From Tachypleus tridentatus (lineage: Eukaryota; Arthropoda; Merostomata; Xiphosura; Limulidae): DNA of 64,000 nt. A program made the position numbers and the translations under genes. The notes under the pieces are model-generated. The model did no database searches and was not told where the DNA came from. It saw nothing but the letters and a program-made list of their open reading frames with translations. The first letter of the stretch is position 1. Every line of letters starts with the position of its first letter. This document shows, piece after piece, positions 22,187-34,682 of the stretch. Where the stretch lies: NCBI RefSeq assembly GCF_004210375.1, contig NC_134831.1, forward strand, positions 43,558,035-43,622,034. Reading direction: 5' to 3'.

Positions 22187-25100
22187 AGTTTACTAAATTG
22201 TTTATCTATCTTCTTGTTTCGGTTGATAGAACTCTACACCTACCTTATCACTAACCATAATATAAGCTTAAATCCGCTGTGTGTGTTTCTCGGCAATGCA
22301 AGATGCCATCGCTTAGTCGATAACTATTATTATTATTATTTTAAACCATAATTCTAATGTAAACGGTGTTATCATTACCCTTTACTTTAAAAAAAATAAA
22401 AAAATACAGGATGAAACAGAAATTATTAGCTAATAATAGAAGAACATTACATGATTGTAACATATAGAATACTCAGTGACCTGTACACTATACAGTTGGA
22501 GTCCTTAGGAAGCCAACTCTTAGGTTATGTATGAAACGAAGGAGTAGAAAGAACATCAAGACACATGATATTAAATTTTATTACACAAATTTACAGAATA
22601 CATTAAATTTCCGTCAGGGAAAACCCTCACAAAACAAGTAATGAAAAACATTTTGCAAAATAGAATTCAAACAAGAATATAAGGAGGATACAACTAACAT
22701 AGACCATTCTTACTTGAATGCTGATACTAATATTTAATATTATATTGTGAAATGCATATTTGACTTTAACAGTGCTGCAGTTGAAAGTTATATATTCCTG
22801 ACTGTTGGTATGTAGTTTGTTTTTCATGTCAGTGTAGATATCAATGAAGTGTGACAAGAAATTACGCACAAGGAAAATCAAGTTGAGCCAAAACTTGTCC
22901 CGACAATTACAAACTCTCGCTACAAGGTCAGTCGAATTGACCTACCTTGTAACTATTTTGTACTTCTGCATTTTACAGTGTAACGTTAAATGTTATTATC
23001 AAAAGACATGTAGGGATGATCTATGCATAGTTGTTCAGTGCATATATTTTTGTTTGCATTCTTTTTATCGCTATTATCCCTACATAATTTTACATTAACG
23101 AAATGTGATTTTTGTTACTTGTCATTATGAGCATTTTTATATTTATAAAAATATGTATACATATAATTTTCCGAATGGATGAAGCTTGACAACGAAAAAA
23201 AATATTATTTTGCGAACTTAGGTTTCATTTTACTGTTTAGATTGCTAACTACAACTCACATTCTACACAGTTAACATCCTTACGTCTACAAGAAGCTTCC
23301 ATTTCATATTTTAAGAGTAATACTTGATGCAAACCTATAAGCGAGTACTTTCTTCCTAGTTAGTCAGTTCTTGATGTAATGTACGAAGTTTAGTTTTATT
23401 TTGTTCCACAACATATTTGAGTTCACAAAGAACAACCAGATCACATATATTTTTAGTCATGTCTAAAAAACAGTTATGATTTAGAGGCTGTAGTCACATC
23501 CGTGAAATTGCCGAAAACATTCTTAACTGTAGTTATTTTTTTAAGTTCTTTCCCTTCAAGCCATGCGAACAAAATTCACAAAGAAAAAAAAACATATAGC
23601 AGCGATCCCAGCTCTGACAGCCAAATTCAGCTAAAAGCCGTCCAAAAGACCAGTAAGAAGACATAAGCCGATGATCTAATAGATCCTGACAAAAAAGAAT
23701 TAAAGGACTCCTGATAATGCCTGAAGACAATTTCAGAACCATTTTCCAAAATCCTGAAAAAACTCCTAAATGATGCCACCATTGATATCAACTCCGGTTC
23801 TATACTGATCCGTTATCTATAATCTCTGAATAAAATTACTTGCTTTGTGAGATAGCAAAATATTTTTATTGTGGTTTTGTTTATTGTTTATTTATATTAT
23901 TCTATTTTTTGTTTTTTCTATCAATTTTTAGTTACATCTAAAACGTTAACTCACTTTTTAGCTGTTCATGTTCATTTTGGATCGATATGTATATGTAATG
24001 AAACTGATGCCAGCTTCCCTAGCATTGATATACAGATATTATTAATGTAGCAAAAGAGTATGTAAGTTTATAATCACATGAGATGCACTCTCATGACTTG
24101 TTGTAGTGAATAAATACCTTGTCATAAGCTTCATAGACACAGTCACGAGATAGTTAATGATCCATATAATTAGTGAATTAATGCTATTTGTCACTCGATA
24201 TTGTTATTAATATAGACAGTGATTTTGTAATATTGTGTTTTTCAATTCATTTTTTTTCTGGTTCCTTTTTCTAATTCCATTATTTGAAATAATTTATACT
24301 GATGTTTATGTTTTATTGTTAATTAACATTACTATCAGGTAAACTTGTTGGAAGTTTTCATATAGAATAACCTTCATTAATCAATACTTTGATTTATTAT
24401 AAGTTGTCACGTGGTATTTCAGTTTTGAAAACCATAAGTAGGTTAACACTACTACTGCTATTGGGTGTGTTATTACTATTTGTACGTTTACATACTTTAT
24501 ACTGATGCGACCCTATCTAATTAGTTGGAGAACAAATCGTCACATATCACACGTGACTGTACATTGTACGAAGTACCATGCAGATCATATTCTTATGATA
24601 CTACGATGTGATTCCCACATTATTAGCCTTTCATACCACTTTTCCTCATTGTTTACAAAGTTGTTTCCATTATTATATTTAAACGTTTTTGCTGAATTTT
24701 AAAAGCTTTCGAAGTATTACAATTAATACATTAATACTATTAAGGCCTAAGAGCTTTGGTATATTTGAATAAAATGTGAACGTTTCATCAAATTATATAT
24801 TCATTTAGAGTAAAAAGAGACCTTTTTTTTAATGTTTTGAAGCGAATTCAAAGCAGTTACTTAGAATGTGAAAATTTTTCCTTCAGAGAAGTTTAAGCTT
24901 ATCAAAAATTTAATTTTAAAATCTTTTTGTCCAACCTCTACCCTTTAAGTTAAAAACCAGTTATATTGTGTTTAGGATTCAGTGATTAACTTTGAATTAT
25001 CGTATAAATATAAACCACATCGTGAAAATCTTACGCTGTGTAATACTTGATATTCAAGCAGTATTTCTGATTGAAAGAATAAAAATATTTCAGAATAACC

Positions 25101-26204
25101 ACTATAGTTCGTTGTCCGATGTTCTATGTGAGTTTATTATGTTCAACTAGACGTGTAATAACTTCGTATTTCGACTATTAACCTCTGCGGGTTGAAATAA
25201 GTATAAAATTCAAAAAATAACTTTCTTAGCTTTACTAAAATCTTCGTGATAAACATGTATTAAAATTTACATAGTGAACTGAGAAATAATTATTTTATAT
25301 ATAGACTTTTATTTCACTTCATTATAATACCAATAATTTTCTTGTCACATAAAATAAAAATAAAACATGGCAGGTTAGGTGACTGATTAATACGGTATTC
25401 TTTCAGTTATGTTGTCATCTTTCTCCTTTTCTTCCATTCAATATTATTTTATTGATTTATAACGTTAAAATCCGGGGTAAGATTCGCTGTGTGGGAAAGA
25501 GCACGGGATAAATAATTTTTTAATGTATCTTGCACTAAACTAAACAAATAACTATTTGTCCTATATAAATAAATTTTAAAGCTATTACTCAGTATTAATT
25601 ATTTCCAGATTTTTTAATTTTTTAAAATACGGATAAGACATATTTCTCAAAGAGTAACATAACGTACACGTTGAATTAAAGATGTAAAATAGGCTTAAAA
25701 TTCATAGGCCTGATCCATGAAATATTTTGCGTTACCAATAAAAGTTAAATCTAAACTTCATAGAGTAACCTAAAATACGTGTTTTGTTAGAGACAACGCT
25801 AGACCACTTTTCACAGTATATCCCAGAGAGCATTTTGTGTCGTAGTTAGTTTCAAAGGTAATCGAGAGTCTTGAAGTGCACCTTTTGTTACAGATTTAGT
25901 TTAAGTATAATCTTTAAAACATAGCACAGATAACTAAAGAAAAGTGTTTTCAAGTGTTTTTCAGAAAGAGTAAAATGGTTAATGTTTTGATCAACTGATT
26001 TTTAGAAATATCTGACAGCGTATCGGAAACAAAGTTTATCTGTCTTACAACATGTTTAATTTTGAAATGTTAACACTAAATCTTCTACTGTGGAAACCAA
26101 TATCAGAATATACCTCGAATATTAGTGAATAGCTAATCATTGATATAATATGTTGGTATAATATCTTTTATGCTAAATGTTAGAATCATATCAATTGTAC
26201 GTTG
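22187..26204. other. Four kilobases of A+T-rich non-coding DNA
   Basis: No gene, RNA or repeat recognised. Open frames here are short, rich in I, F, Y and L, and without similarity to anything I know. This is the longest featureless interval in the window. Confidence 0.5.
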
Positions 26205-26344
26205 TCAACTAACTGATCAATATGCCCTATGTGGGTGTAATATTAATTATGAGGTAGTATACTCTCTAATTGGTTAACAAGCCGTATGTGGGGGGGGGCG
26301 TGATATTAATTGTGAGGTAGTGTAATCCCTGACTGATTAACAAG
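26205..26344. repeat. Short tandem repeat, unit about 62 bp
   Basis: Two units and part of a third: AACTGATCAATATGCCCTAT / AATTGGTTAACAAGCCGTAT / ACTGATTAACAAG, with TATTAATTRTGAGGTAGTRT inside each. It abuts the outer end of the LTR at 26345 exactly, so the retrotransposon may have inserted into this repeat. Confidence 0.6.
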
Positions 26345-27090
26345 TGTTACGTATTACGATTTCAAATACCCTGAAAGTGAGTTAAATTGTAATTTAGATA
26401 TAGAAGTTAAATAAGTATCGATATGCATCAAATTTATAATATTTGCCAAGATTGATACACAATTTTCTTTCTCGTTTTTTACAAATATACTTTAGTATAT
26501 AAAATATAATACAAAATATAATAATGATTTGAATACAAAAGTTTTACAAACATACAAACAATATTGAGTCTTCTATCGGATCTGGAACTTCCTTGATATC
26601 TTATCGAGGGTTCACGATTAATGAATTAATTTCAAGCTGATACAGATACAATTCACTTAAGTGATCTTTGCTGATCACACGTGAGTTTTTCATAGCCTAA
26701 AGTTTAAATACTAACGTCTGATGTTTTCCGCTGAAGTTACACGGTTTGTAATGTTCGAAATCTGTAAACGTTCCTGGTCATCATTTGAAATTCCCAATTA
26801 ATAAACGTTATACCAACTATAAGAAACAAGTCGTATATACTGTTTCTTGGGGCATTGCGTTGGTTAATTTTATATGCGTGAGGCGAATTTCTAGGAGTTT
26901 CAGCTTGCACAACAATATTGACTATACATATATTGTTAATTTTTACACGTGAGAACCTTCTGCAACTTTAGTGAATAGGCGGGAATTTCGCAATACAGGT
27001 TTAAAAGTATAAAATGTACATTTCTATACATATATTCAACTGAAACAAACGTCAATATTAAAATAAATATATAATAGTGAATCCATTACA
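26345..27090 (-). repeat. 3' LTR
   Basis: 746 bp, beginning TGTAATGG and ending GTAATACGTAACA in element orientation (TG...CA termini). Its inner end is fixed by the adjacent polypurine tract. It matches the 5' LTR (29375-29965) and the solo LTR at 14046-14819. Confidence 0.85.
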
Positions 27091-27101
27091 TCTCTTTTCT
27101 T
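27091..27101 (-). other. Polypurine tract
   Basis: AAGAAAAGAGA on the minus strand, directly before the TGT start of the 3' LTR. This purine run primes plus-strand DNA synthesis in LTR elements. Confidence 0.7.
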
Positions 27102-27135
27102 AGAGAATTAAAAGTTGGCATTAGATAATTTTAAA

Positions 27136-28130
27136 CTAGGATATATATGAATATATACATATCTGCTTAGGTTTTCCAACTATTTGACAGGCATGACAAG
27201 TTTTATAAAACTGAGAAACATCTTGCCTAATTTTTGGCCAAAAAAAATGTTTCATAACTTTGTCGCATGTTTTGTTGACATATAAGTAACCTCCCATGCT
27301 GAGCTCATGGGCAACTTTCAGTATTTCAGAATGATAGGCTTTTACAACAGCAATTTGGTAAACTACAGACCAGTCCTTTGAAGCTGGTACATCTCGGAGT
27401 TTCCATTTCCTCATAAGCATACCATTTTTAAAAAATAAAATTACCATTTGGGACTGCGTAATAAAATACTGAAGAGATCTGCCGATCCTTTTCTTGCTCG
27501 ACGATCAGTTTACTTTTAGTAAACGGTACTTCTCCGGGTGAACCAGATCCCTCACGTTCATCACTGCCACTAATCAAGGATTTGTCAGCAGTACAGTTAT
27601 CCACAAAATTCCCGTCGTATCCAAAAAATGTAAGAAACAAATCTATAATATCATTTTTTCAAAATACACGTCTATCATTTTTTTGTGGTTTAATCTTTTA
27701 GCTTGAACTCGAGTCACAGCACTCGAGGGAAACACATTGGGATTTTTCTGAACAAAAACAACATCATCCTTAGATAAAACAGTGAATGGCTCGCTAACCA
27801 TTTTGTGTTCGTCAATAACTTTTCCCCAGCCAAATCATTTCCCAACAATAATGATACACCCTTCTTTGGCAGAGTAGATCTTACTCTAACAGCAAATGAT
27901 TCCGAAACTAAGTCTGATGTTAAGCAAATGTTATGAAAAGGAGCATTAAGAAAGTTACCCTCAATACCTTGAGCAATAATAGACTCACCAATGTCAGAAC
28001 TTGCATCTAAAGGCAATGTACACTCTAACAATAATAACTGAGTCGCCTCAGTATCATGCAGAATACGTATGGAATTGACAACAGGTCGAAATTCCTTTCT
28101 GTCTGCATCAGCTTTTTTATCCGTGGCCAA
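27136..28130 (-). pseudogene. Pol remnant: protease region and integrase H2C2 zinc finger
   Basis: Upper part (28130-27714): a retropepsin-like region ending in LLGNDLAGEK, the conserved end of the protease segment in this element group. It continues after a frame change into AVTRVQAKRL. Then, at 27640-27136, VEQEKDRQIS and MRKWKLRDVPASKDW lead into the H2C2 finger: the H of KAYHSEIL and of VAHEL, then CKTCHACQ-type cysteines (YKTCHACQIVGKP). The order protease-then-integrase suggests a Gmr1-like element. Frame changes and the loss of everything after the finger make this a pseudogene. No D,D,E integrase core is present. Confidence 0.8.
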
Positions 28131-28433
28131 ATCAACAATATCAGTTGACTAGTGAAACTACTTCCATAAGTGGACACTGAGTGTTGCCACCTTTTTTTTT
28201 TCCTTTTCAAACTCCAATAATTATATGTAATCAGATATAACATGGCTAGGCTTTTACAAAAATGGCAAAAAAACCTTGATGAAGTTATATTCTGCCTGTC
28301 AGAATATTTCGAACTAAAAGAGTCAGATTTCTCAGAATAATTCTCAACTTCAGTGAATAGAACAGATATGGGATTTTGTTGAGATGGCAGGAATTTCTTT
28401 TTGTGAAAAATGGTTTTATGTATCAAGTGTATT

Positions 28434-29263
28434 CATCGTAAAGAGACTTTGCTTCCTGTAGTGTTTCAACTTTCTTTTCATCCAAGTAAGTTTTTAGGTC
28501 AACAACTGTACAACGTTTAAATTCATTAATTAGACATAATTGTTTTAGTTAGTCGAAACTGTTGCCAACATTCATAGAATTACACCATCTATCAAAATAA
28601 ACCTCTTTTTCATGAGCAAATTCCATATAAGTATAATTAACTTGTTTGCGATAATATCGAAACTTTTGGCGATAACTTTTCAGTACTAACTCATATGCTT
28701 TAAAAATAGCTATTTTAACCTTATCATAATTCGTACAATGTTCTAGAGAAAGGGTGGCACAAACTTCGTTTGTTTTATCAATGAAAACACTTTGTAATAA
28801 TAATTACCATTTTTTCGGTGGGCCATTCCATGGTTAGGGCAAATATTTATCCACTTCATTTTCATTGAACGTTGGTACTTTAATATATCGATTAAGTTCA
28901 AAGTTGTCATTTTGCCATAGTCGATTGGAGTTGATTCTAATTTCCATTTATTTCAACCTAATTTCTGTCTCGGCTTCGATATGGGCTTGTACTTAATTGT
29001 TTGAGTTTTAGCTGGATCTCTAACTTATCGTTATCACTAACTCTGATTGGCTAGCGAGGACATTAGAGCATTCCACTAATGCTTCCTCTGATAATAAATG
29101 GTCAGTAACTGGTATTTCGATAATACGCTTTTTTAGTTTTTTTTCTCGTTGATTTTTTAACGTGTAATTATAAAACTTTGGCAATTTCGAACAGTTTACT
29201 TTTGTTGTATATTTTTAGTTGTTCAAGGAAGGGTGATTCAAGAAAATCTTGATAATCAGACAT
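28434..29263 (-). pseudogene. Gag pseudogene with SCAN-like capsid domain
   Basis: ATG at 29263 opens a SAP-like N-terminus (MSDYQDFL, LEQLKIYNKSKLFEIA). After frameshifts, a coiled-coil-like stretch (SDNDKLEIQLKLKQL, EAETEIRLK) precedes a capsid of about 150 residues. In the capsid, DNFELNRYIKVPTFNENEVD, VCATLSLEH, AIFKAYELVLKSYRQKFRYY, EFAHEKEVYFDRWC and YLDEKKVETLQEA match the pattern of vertebrate SCAN domains. It is known that the SCAN domain derives from the gag of Gmr1-like Gypsy elements. In-frame stops occur, for example TAA at 28549-28551, and others between 28801 and 28960. A CHFC motif at about 28240-28300 may be a zinc-knuckle remnant. Confidence 0.75.
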
Positions 29264-29374
29264 GATTAAATCTTATTGGTAGTGATAAATATAAATTGAA
29301 TTATGATTCTAATTTTCATTTAGATCGAACTTTGTCTTTGATTCAGATCTTTAACACGCGACCTCAATTTATAA

Positions 29375-29965
29375 TGTTACGTATTACCTTTTCAAATAGC
29401 CTAAACTGAGTTAAATTGTAATTTATAGTTAGAAGTTAAATAAATATCGTTATCTATCATATTTATGATATTTGCCAACAAGACTGACACACACACTTTT
29501 CTTTCTATTTCAGTACAAATACATTTTAATTTACAAACAATAATACAACATATCATAATTGTTATTTCAAATAATGGTTTATATACAAAACATTTTCAAA
29601 CTTACAAACTGTATTGAGTTTATGTCGTATTCGGAACTTCCTTGATATCTTATCCAGGGTTCACGATGAGCAAATTAATTTCGAGCTGATGTAGATGCAC
29701 TTTACTTATCGGGAGCTACCTAGTTCTTTGCTGATCACACGTGATCTTTTCACAGCCTAAGATATATAATGGCTTCATAAAATACTAATGTCCGATGTTA
29801 ATCCACTGAAGTTAAATGATTTGTAATATTCGAAATCTATAAACGTTCTGGTCAATATCTGGAATTCCCGATTAGTAAATGTTAATCACAGTTATAGGTT
29901 GTTTTCGTTTATAATATACCAACTATAGCAAATCAATGATATATAATATACTATGACATACTGAT
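29375..29965 (-). repeat. 5' LTR, truncated at its outer end
   Basis: Starts at the inner edge with the same GTAATACGTAACA end as the 3' LTR and runs in parallel with it to about 29965 (matching about 26840). Shared blocks are GGAACTTCCTTGATATCTTAT, GCTGATCACACGTGA and ATACCAACTATA on the plus strand. The outermost 250 bp of the family's LTR (its upstream promoter part) is absent. Confidence 0.75.
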
Positions 29966-30495
29966 ATATCATTCTCTCACACTATATTATTCTCTATGAA
30001 AGAATGCATTTAAAAGATCGCTGCCACTATTACAATAATACATAAACCCAGTTGAAGGTTTTACTTCAAGGGCCTTCATAAGGCCACCATTTCTATTATG
30101 GTTTATATTCATCGTGTGAATCATATGCTTAAAGATAGACAATATGTGAATAAAATAAAATTTTAATTGAGCTTAAAAGGTCAGTTAACTTCACGTGATC
30201 GAAAATATTTAATGCAGCTTTACCTAAGAGTAAAAGTAAATCACTTTAATTTTGGGTCATTTGGTTTAAAGAGAGTTATTTAGAGCAGCAAAACTATAGA
30301 GTGAAAGGACGTGTAGACACAAGTATTGGTTAGGCCAAGCAAACTAGATTAGCAGTTTCTAAGACAAGTTTTCAAAAGAATCATACATGTGGACGGTTAT
30401 TCTTCAATATTCACTGGGACTTTTCAACACAAATTTACTAAATTTTATGATATTATCATAATTAAAAATCGATTAGCGTTACGTAATATTAGCTT
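29966..30495. repeat. Dispersed repeat blocks X, Y and Z
   Basis: Block X (29966-30095) matches 34560-34682 in the same orientation: TCTATGRAAGAATGCAWT and TACAATAATACATAAAC. Block Y (30108-30180) matches 33237-33305: GTGAATCATATGCTTRAAGA, AATTGAGCTTAAAAGG. Block Z (30215-30490) matches 35490-35755 inverted: TTAGAGCAGCAAAA, GTGGACGGTTATT. Together they look like parts of one unclassified transposon, now scattered over 6 kb. No coding sequence. Confidence 0.55.
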
Positions 30496-31064
30496 AAGCA
30501 ATTAGCAAAAATAATGATGCCTGATATGGCTTTACAGAAACTGTTAATTTATCTGTCCTATCAATGGTAGTTATTTAGATTAATATATCTTTTAGGCCCC
30601 CCAGAGATCGGAAACGTAACCAGGGGAGGCTAGAGACTTTTGTTTCTCTTAACCCTACTTCATGAAGTAAGATTATACGTTACTTTAATATGAAGGATTT
30701 TGGACGAACAGGTGTGAAGTTTTTAATTATAAACAAAGATGTTCAGTGCTGGACTAACTTGGCAGAGCGTCTTAAGACATCAGGAGAAGTTGCGTTTGTG
30801 AAGATCTGGAAATAATGCGAGTTTAATGTTGATAACTGTTGCTGCTTCAGATTGGTGAAAACAGGAAAGAAAATTTATATGGACTAATGAACAGGACTGT
30901 ACAAGATCATATGGATACAATCGAGAGAAAAAATAAAATTTCTTTGTGACTGATTCAATCACCTTACTTAATTTTTAAAAAGTTAAACAAATTGATTTAC
31001 ACATCAAAATGTATTTATTAACCAAATCAAGCAACTTATTTTAGAGATGTGTTTTTTTATATAA

Positions 31065-31170
31065 TAAAGCACACCGAGCCAACAGCTTAATCCACGGAGG
31101 AGAATCGAACACCTAATTGTAGAGTCGTAAATCCGAAGACATACCATTGTCACAACGGGGGATGTGGTTT
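31065..31170 (-). mobile_element. SINE fragment, family C
   Basis: Reverse orientation: GAGGAGAATCGAACACCTAA (B-box-like), TAGAGTCGTAAATCCGAAGA, CATACCATTGTCACAAC. It pairs with 57455-57575, which carries the same tRNA-like pattern in plus orientation. Confidence 0.5.
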
Positions 31171-31494
31171 AAGTATTCTAAGATGTGGTCCTTTTCATGG
31201 CTGGGATCTGTAAAGAAACTGATGTGTTTGTGTGGGGAGTACCTCGATAAAACATTTTTACGGCCGTTAGTTTTGAGTTCATTCGTATAAGTCTCACACT
31301 GAATCCTATTTTGGCTTCACCTTTTATTCACACCGAAGGTTTTTGTTTCTTGTTAGATAGTAATAATAGACTGAAAGATAAACTGACAGTTAAATATACA
31401 TAGTAATAGTCTGAGAGACTGATAGATAAAAGGCCATTTGTAGAAGAGAACTTGGTAACCAGTGTTTAAAAAATTCACAATTCTGATTCGTTAG

Positions 31495-31757
31495 GTTTGT
31501 TTCGAATTTCGCGCAAAGCTACACGAGGGCTATCTGCGCTAGCCGTCCATAATTTTCTAGTGTAAGACTAGAGGGTAGACATCTAGTCATCACCACCCAC
31601 CGCCAACTTGTGGGCTAATCTTTTACCACCGAATAGTGGGATTGACCGTCACATTATAACGTCCTCATGACTGAAAGGGCGAGCATATTTTGTGTAACGG
31701 GGATTCGAACCCGCGACCCTCAAATTACGAGTCGAGTGCCTTAACCACCTGGCCATA
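31495..31757 (-). mobile_element. tRNA-derived SINE, family A
   Basis: Reverse-oriented copy from TTTGTTTCGAATTTCGCGC to CTTAACCACCTGGCCAT, including the CGAACCCGCGACCCTC B-box side. The first head bases are lost. Confidence 0.9.
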
Positions 31758-33236
31758 GTTTTAATGAAGGCCAACTTTTTATCCATTTTCCATACTTGAT
31801 TACATGCAGTAATACTACTTGTTCTACATATACTTTTGACAAAATAAGGTGAGAAATGCTTTAATACGTTGCAGTAGGACAACTGCCGTTATTAACAACC
31901 AGTAACAAGTTTCTCTCTAAAATAAAGAAAAGTGTATGAGAAATCTATAGTTGAATGAAAAATCTATAGTTGAATGGCACGGATTTTAATGGAAAAGAGA
32001 CTGAGAAATCTAACTGTTTTTACATATGATAATTTAAAACACACTTCACTTCATAAGCGTCCGCAGGAATGGGTAAGAGGGAGCATTTGTTCCCTTATAT
32101 TTCAGAAAAGCAGTTGCTCGTTATTATGATGTAAATTTAACATCGTAATTAATTTTAATATTTTAATAATTTTTATAAAACCCGGAAACATATTTTTTGT
32201 TATGTTGACTTACAATGTGACAGCTGATACCCTTACATACCTATTTTGACCTCCTCCCCTGAAGATATTTCTGTGGGCGGCCATGGTTCATTTACGTATT
32301 CGTATTCAATCAGACATTAGGTGCGGGAGTGAAATATTTCATTAATAAATGAAAGTTTAATATGAGTTTGAAAACAATTACATTCTTTGTTGGTCTTTCT
32401 TGTATTTTTTTCAGTTAATTTATTCAAGAAGAAACAACAGTTGTCTTCAACTCGTACAAAATTAACTTCTCCCACCCCAAAGTTCACACTTCGACCCTTC
32501 CTACATCAGATTCCTGCTTCACACAGTAAACTTCTCATTTCAAATCTTTATCCTTTGTTATTTAACACGAGGTTTCTGTATCACAGTTTCACGTGTAGGC
32601 AGTAACTTTCAAATAAAAAAAAAACACGTGTGTAGCTGCGTGTAAAAGGGTTAGCGGTGAGGCGATTAACAGGTTTAGAATAACACATTTTTGTTCCACG
32701 TATCCTGTTGGTATATCAAGTAAAAATGTTACATCAATAACAATATTTCGTAAAATTTAAGTTCAGTATACAAAGATTTATTCAAGTCCTGTTCACCTGA
32801 GGAAAAGAAAGAAAACTAAAACACACTCGCAAGCACCAATTTTCTTGTGAAACGGATATAAATGGTTGCATGGAGCTGAATGGTAAAAACATTCCTTCTG
32901 CAGTAACACAAATACACACACAAGTACAACATGAAAGAAAAAAGCAGTTCAGCTGAAACAAGAAAAACGAGTTTCTTTTGTTGTTTTTTCTAGAGTATGT
33001 TGAAATGGTTCAGGAATTCAAAAGATCACTTGACAGTGGAAGCTAAATAGTAAAATAAACTATAAAAGAAATAAACGATACAGATTCAAAACTCGGTACT
33101 GGCTGCTTCTTTGCTATTTCACACAAGAAATATTCCTTTTCTTTTTTTACATTAACTAAGAAGACACGTAAAAAATATCCTAAGCAAGTGCTAATTCTGT
33201 TTTTTATTATTCATTATAAATAACATTTGTTTATAT
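31758..33236. other. Non-coding DNA
   Basis: No gene recognised. The 72-codon frame at 32387-32605 is serine/leucine-rich and without support. Confidence 0.4.
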
Positions 33237-33305
33237 TTGTCCGGTGAATCATATGCTTGAAGACAGACATGTGAATAAAATAAAACTGTAATTGAGCTTA
33301 AAAGG
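33237..33305 (+). repeat. Dispersed repeat block Y, second copy
   Basis: GTGAATCATATGCTTGAAGA through AATTGAGCTTAAAAGG matches 30108-30180 with few differences. Confidence 0.6.
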
Positions 33306-33543
33306 CTTTCAAGATGAGCTTTCTTACGTGAACCTGTTTATGACGACAAATGCCGCAAATAGTTATAGAAAATACTATGTTTAAGTCTATTTGTTCTACG
33401 ATATAAAATGTCAAATCGAAATTTATCTAGCAACCTGTACACTCTGATGTAGTATTAAGATTTGCAACAAGTGAAAACTGATAAAACTGTGAGATCACGT
33501 ATCTTTGTAACTTAATTGTATGCATTCCAGCATTTTAAATGAT

Positions 33544-33826
33544 TGTTTTGTTTTTTGTTTGTTTTTGGATTTCGCACAAAGCTACTCGAGGGCTATCTGT
33601 GCTAGCCGTCCCTAATTTAGCAGTGTAAGACTAGAGGGAAGGCAGCTAGTCATCACCACCCACCGCCAACTCTTGGGCTACTCTTTTACCAACGAATAGT
33701 GGGATTGACCGTCACATTATACACCCCCACGGCTGGGAGGGCGAGCATGTTTAGCGCGACGGGGGCGCGAACCCGCGACCCTCGGATTACGAGTCGCACG
33801 CCTTACGCGCTAGGCCATGCCGGGCC
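33544..33826 (-). mobile_element. tRNA-derived SINE, family A (GC-rich subfamily)
   Basis: Full-length, well-preserved copy in reverse orientation. It shares with 317-594 the altered TpsiC arm (GGGTTCGCGCCCCCGTCGCG on the minus strand) and the CTCCCAGCCGTGGGGGTGTA segment. The low decay suggests one of the younger insertions. Confidence 0.92.
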
Positions 33827-34025
33827 TTCATTTTAAATGAATCTAGCAGTTTGTTATAATCCTTTCGATAACTATAAATCTCCTACTATAAGGATTAATG
33901 TTAAAATTAGAGTCGAGTTTCTACTCTGTCATCATCCTTCTGACGATTATAAGAGGCTTATTAATGTATCTAGTTATTTATATATAAGAAGCATAAAAAT
34001 CTGTGTATCTGTCTGTTTGTCCGCT

Positions 34026-34295
34026 GGCCCGGCATGGCCAGGTGATTAAGGATCTCGAGTCGTAATCCGAGGATCGCAGGTTCGAATCCCCGTCACACCA
34101 AACATGCTCGCTCTTTCAGTCGTGAAGGCGTTATAATGTGACGGTCAATCCCACTATTCGTTGGTAAAAGAGTAGCCCAAGAGTTGGCGGCGGATGGTGA
34201 TGACTAGATGTCTTCTCTCTAGTCTTACATTGCTAAATTAGGAATGGCTAGCGCAGATAGCTCTCGTGTAGCTTTGGGCGAAATTTAAAACAAAG
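34026..34295 (+). mobile_element. tRNA-derived SINE, family A
   Basis: Full-length: GGCCCGGCATGGCCAGGTGA, GCAGGTTCGAATCCCCGTC, ending GCTTTGGGCGAAATTTAAAAC. Confidence 0.92.
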
Positions 34296-34559
34296 CCAAA
34301 ACTGTTTATCCGTTATCCAACTACTCTTAGATTGCAGAAGCAATCTCAACGAAACTTTGTGGGATTATTGGTTGGAACAAGGAGCTTGTTAATGTGGATC
34401 TAACGACTATTCCTTTTCGAATTATTGACGTTATTAAGTATTTAATATATTGAATGCACTTTAAAGTTAACTACATTCTTATATCGCGCCACGTCCTTAA
34501 AAAAATATTAAATGTTCTATAACACAACATACACAAAGTATGGGGAAAGGGCATACAAA

Positions 34560-34682
34560 CATATTATATATTTCAGATTGCTCTATCATGCTCTATGGAA
34601 GAATGCAATGAAAAAAATCGCCGCTACTATTGCAATAATACATAAACTCAGTTTATTACTTCAAACGCCGCTATAAGGTTGA
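34560..34682 (+). repeat. Dispersed repeat block X, second copy
   Basis: CTCTATGGAAGAATGCAAT and GCAATAATACATAAACTCAG match 29966-30095. A short reverse SINE-A head fragment (TTACGAATCGAGTGCCTTAA) follows at about 34739-34766. Confidence 0.55.

Larger units (their letters stand above)
26345..29965 (-). mobile_element. Internally deleted Gypsy-type (Gmr1-like) LTR retrotransposon
   Basis: Two directly repeated LTRs flank about 2.3 kb of internal sequence, read on the minus strand. In element order: truncated 5' LTR (29965-29375), gag with SAP-like start and SCAN-like capsid, protease region, integrase zinc-binding finger, polypurine tract, 3' LTR (27090-26345). Protease followed directly by the integrase finger is the order of Gmr1-like Gypsy elements, where integrase precedes reverse transcriptase. 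The integrase core, reverse transcriptase and RNase H that should follow are missing: the coding remnant stops at 27136, 46 bp before the LTR. The copy is dead. Confidence 0.85.

Noticed and set aside
27136..29263. Possible endogenous retrovirus
   Set aside because: No envelope region is present. Gag, protease order and integrase finger fit a Gmr1-like Gypsy retrotransposon.
32387..32605. Short secreted-peptide gene
   Set aside because: The frame starts hydrophobic but is A+T-driven, with no polyadenylation context, exon structure or family pattern.
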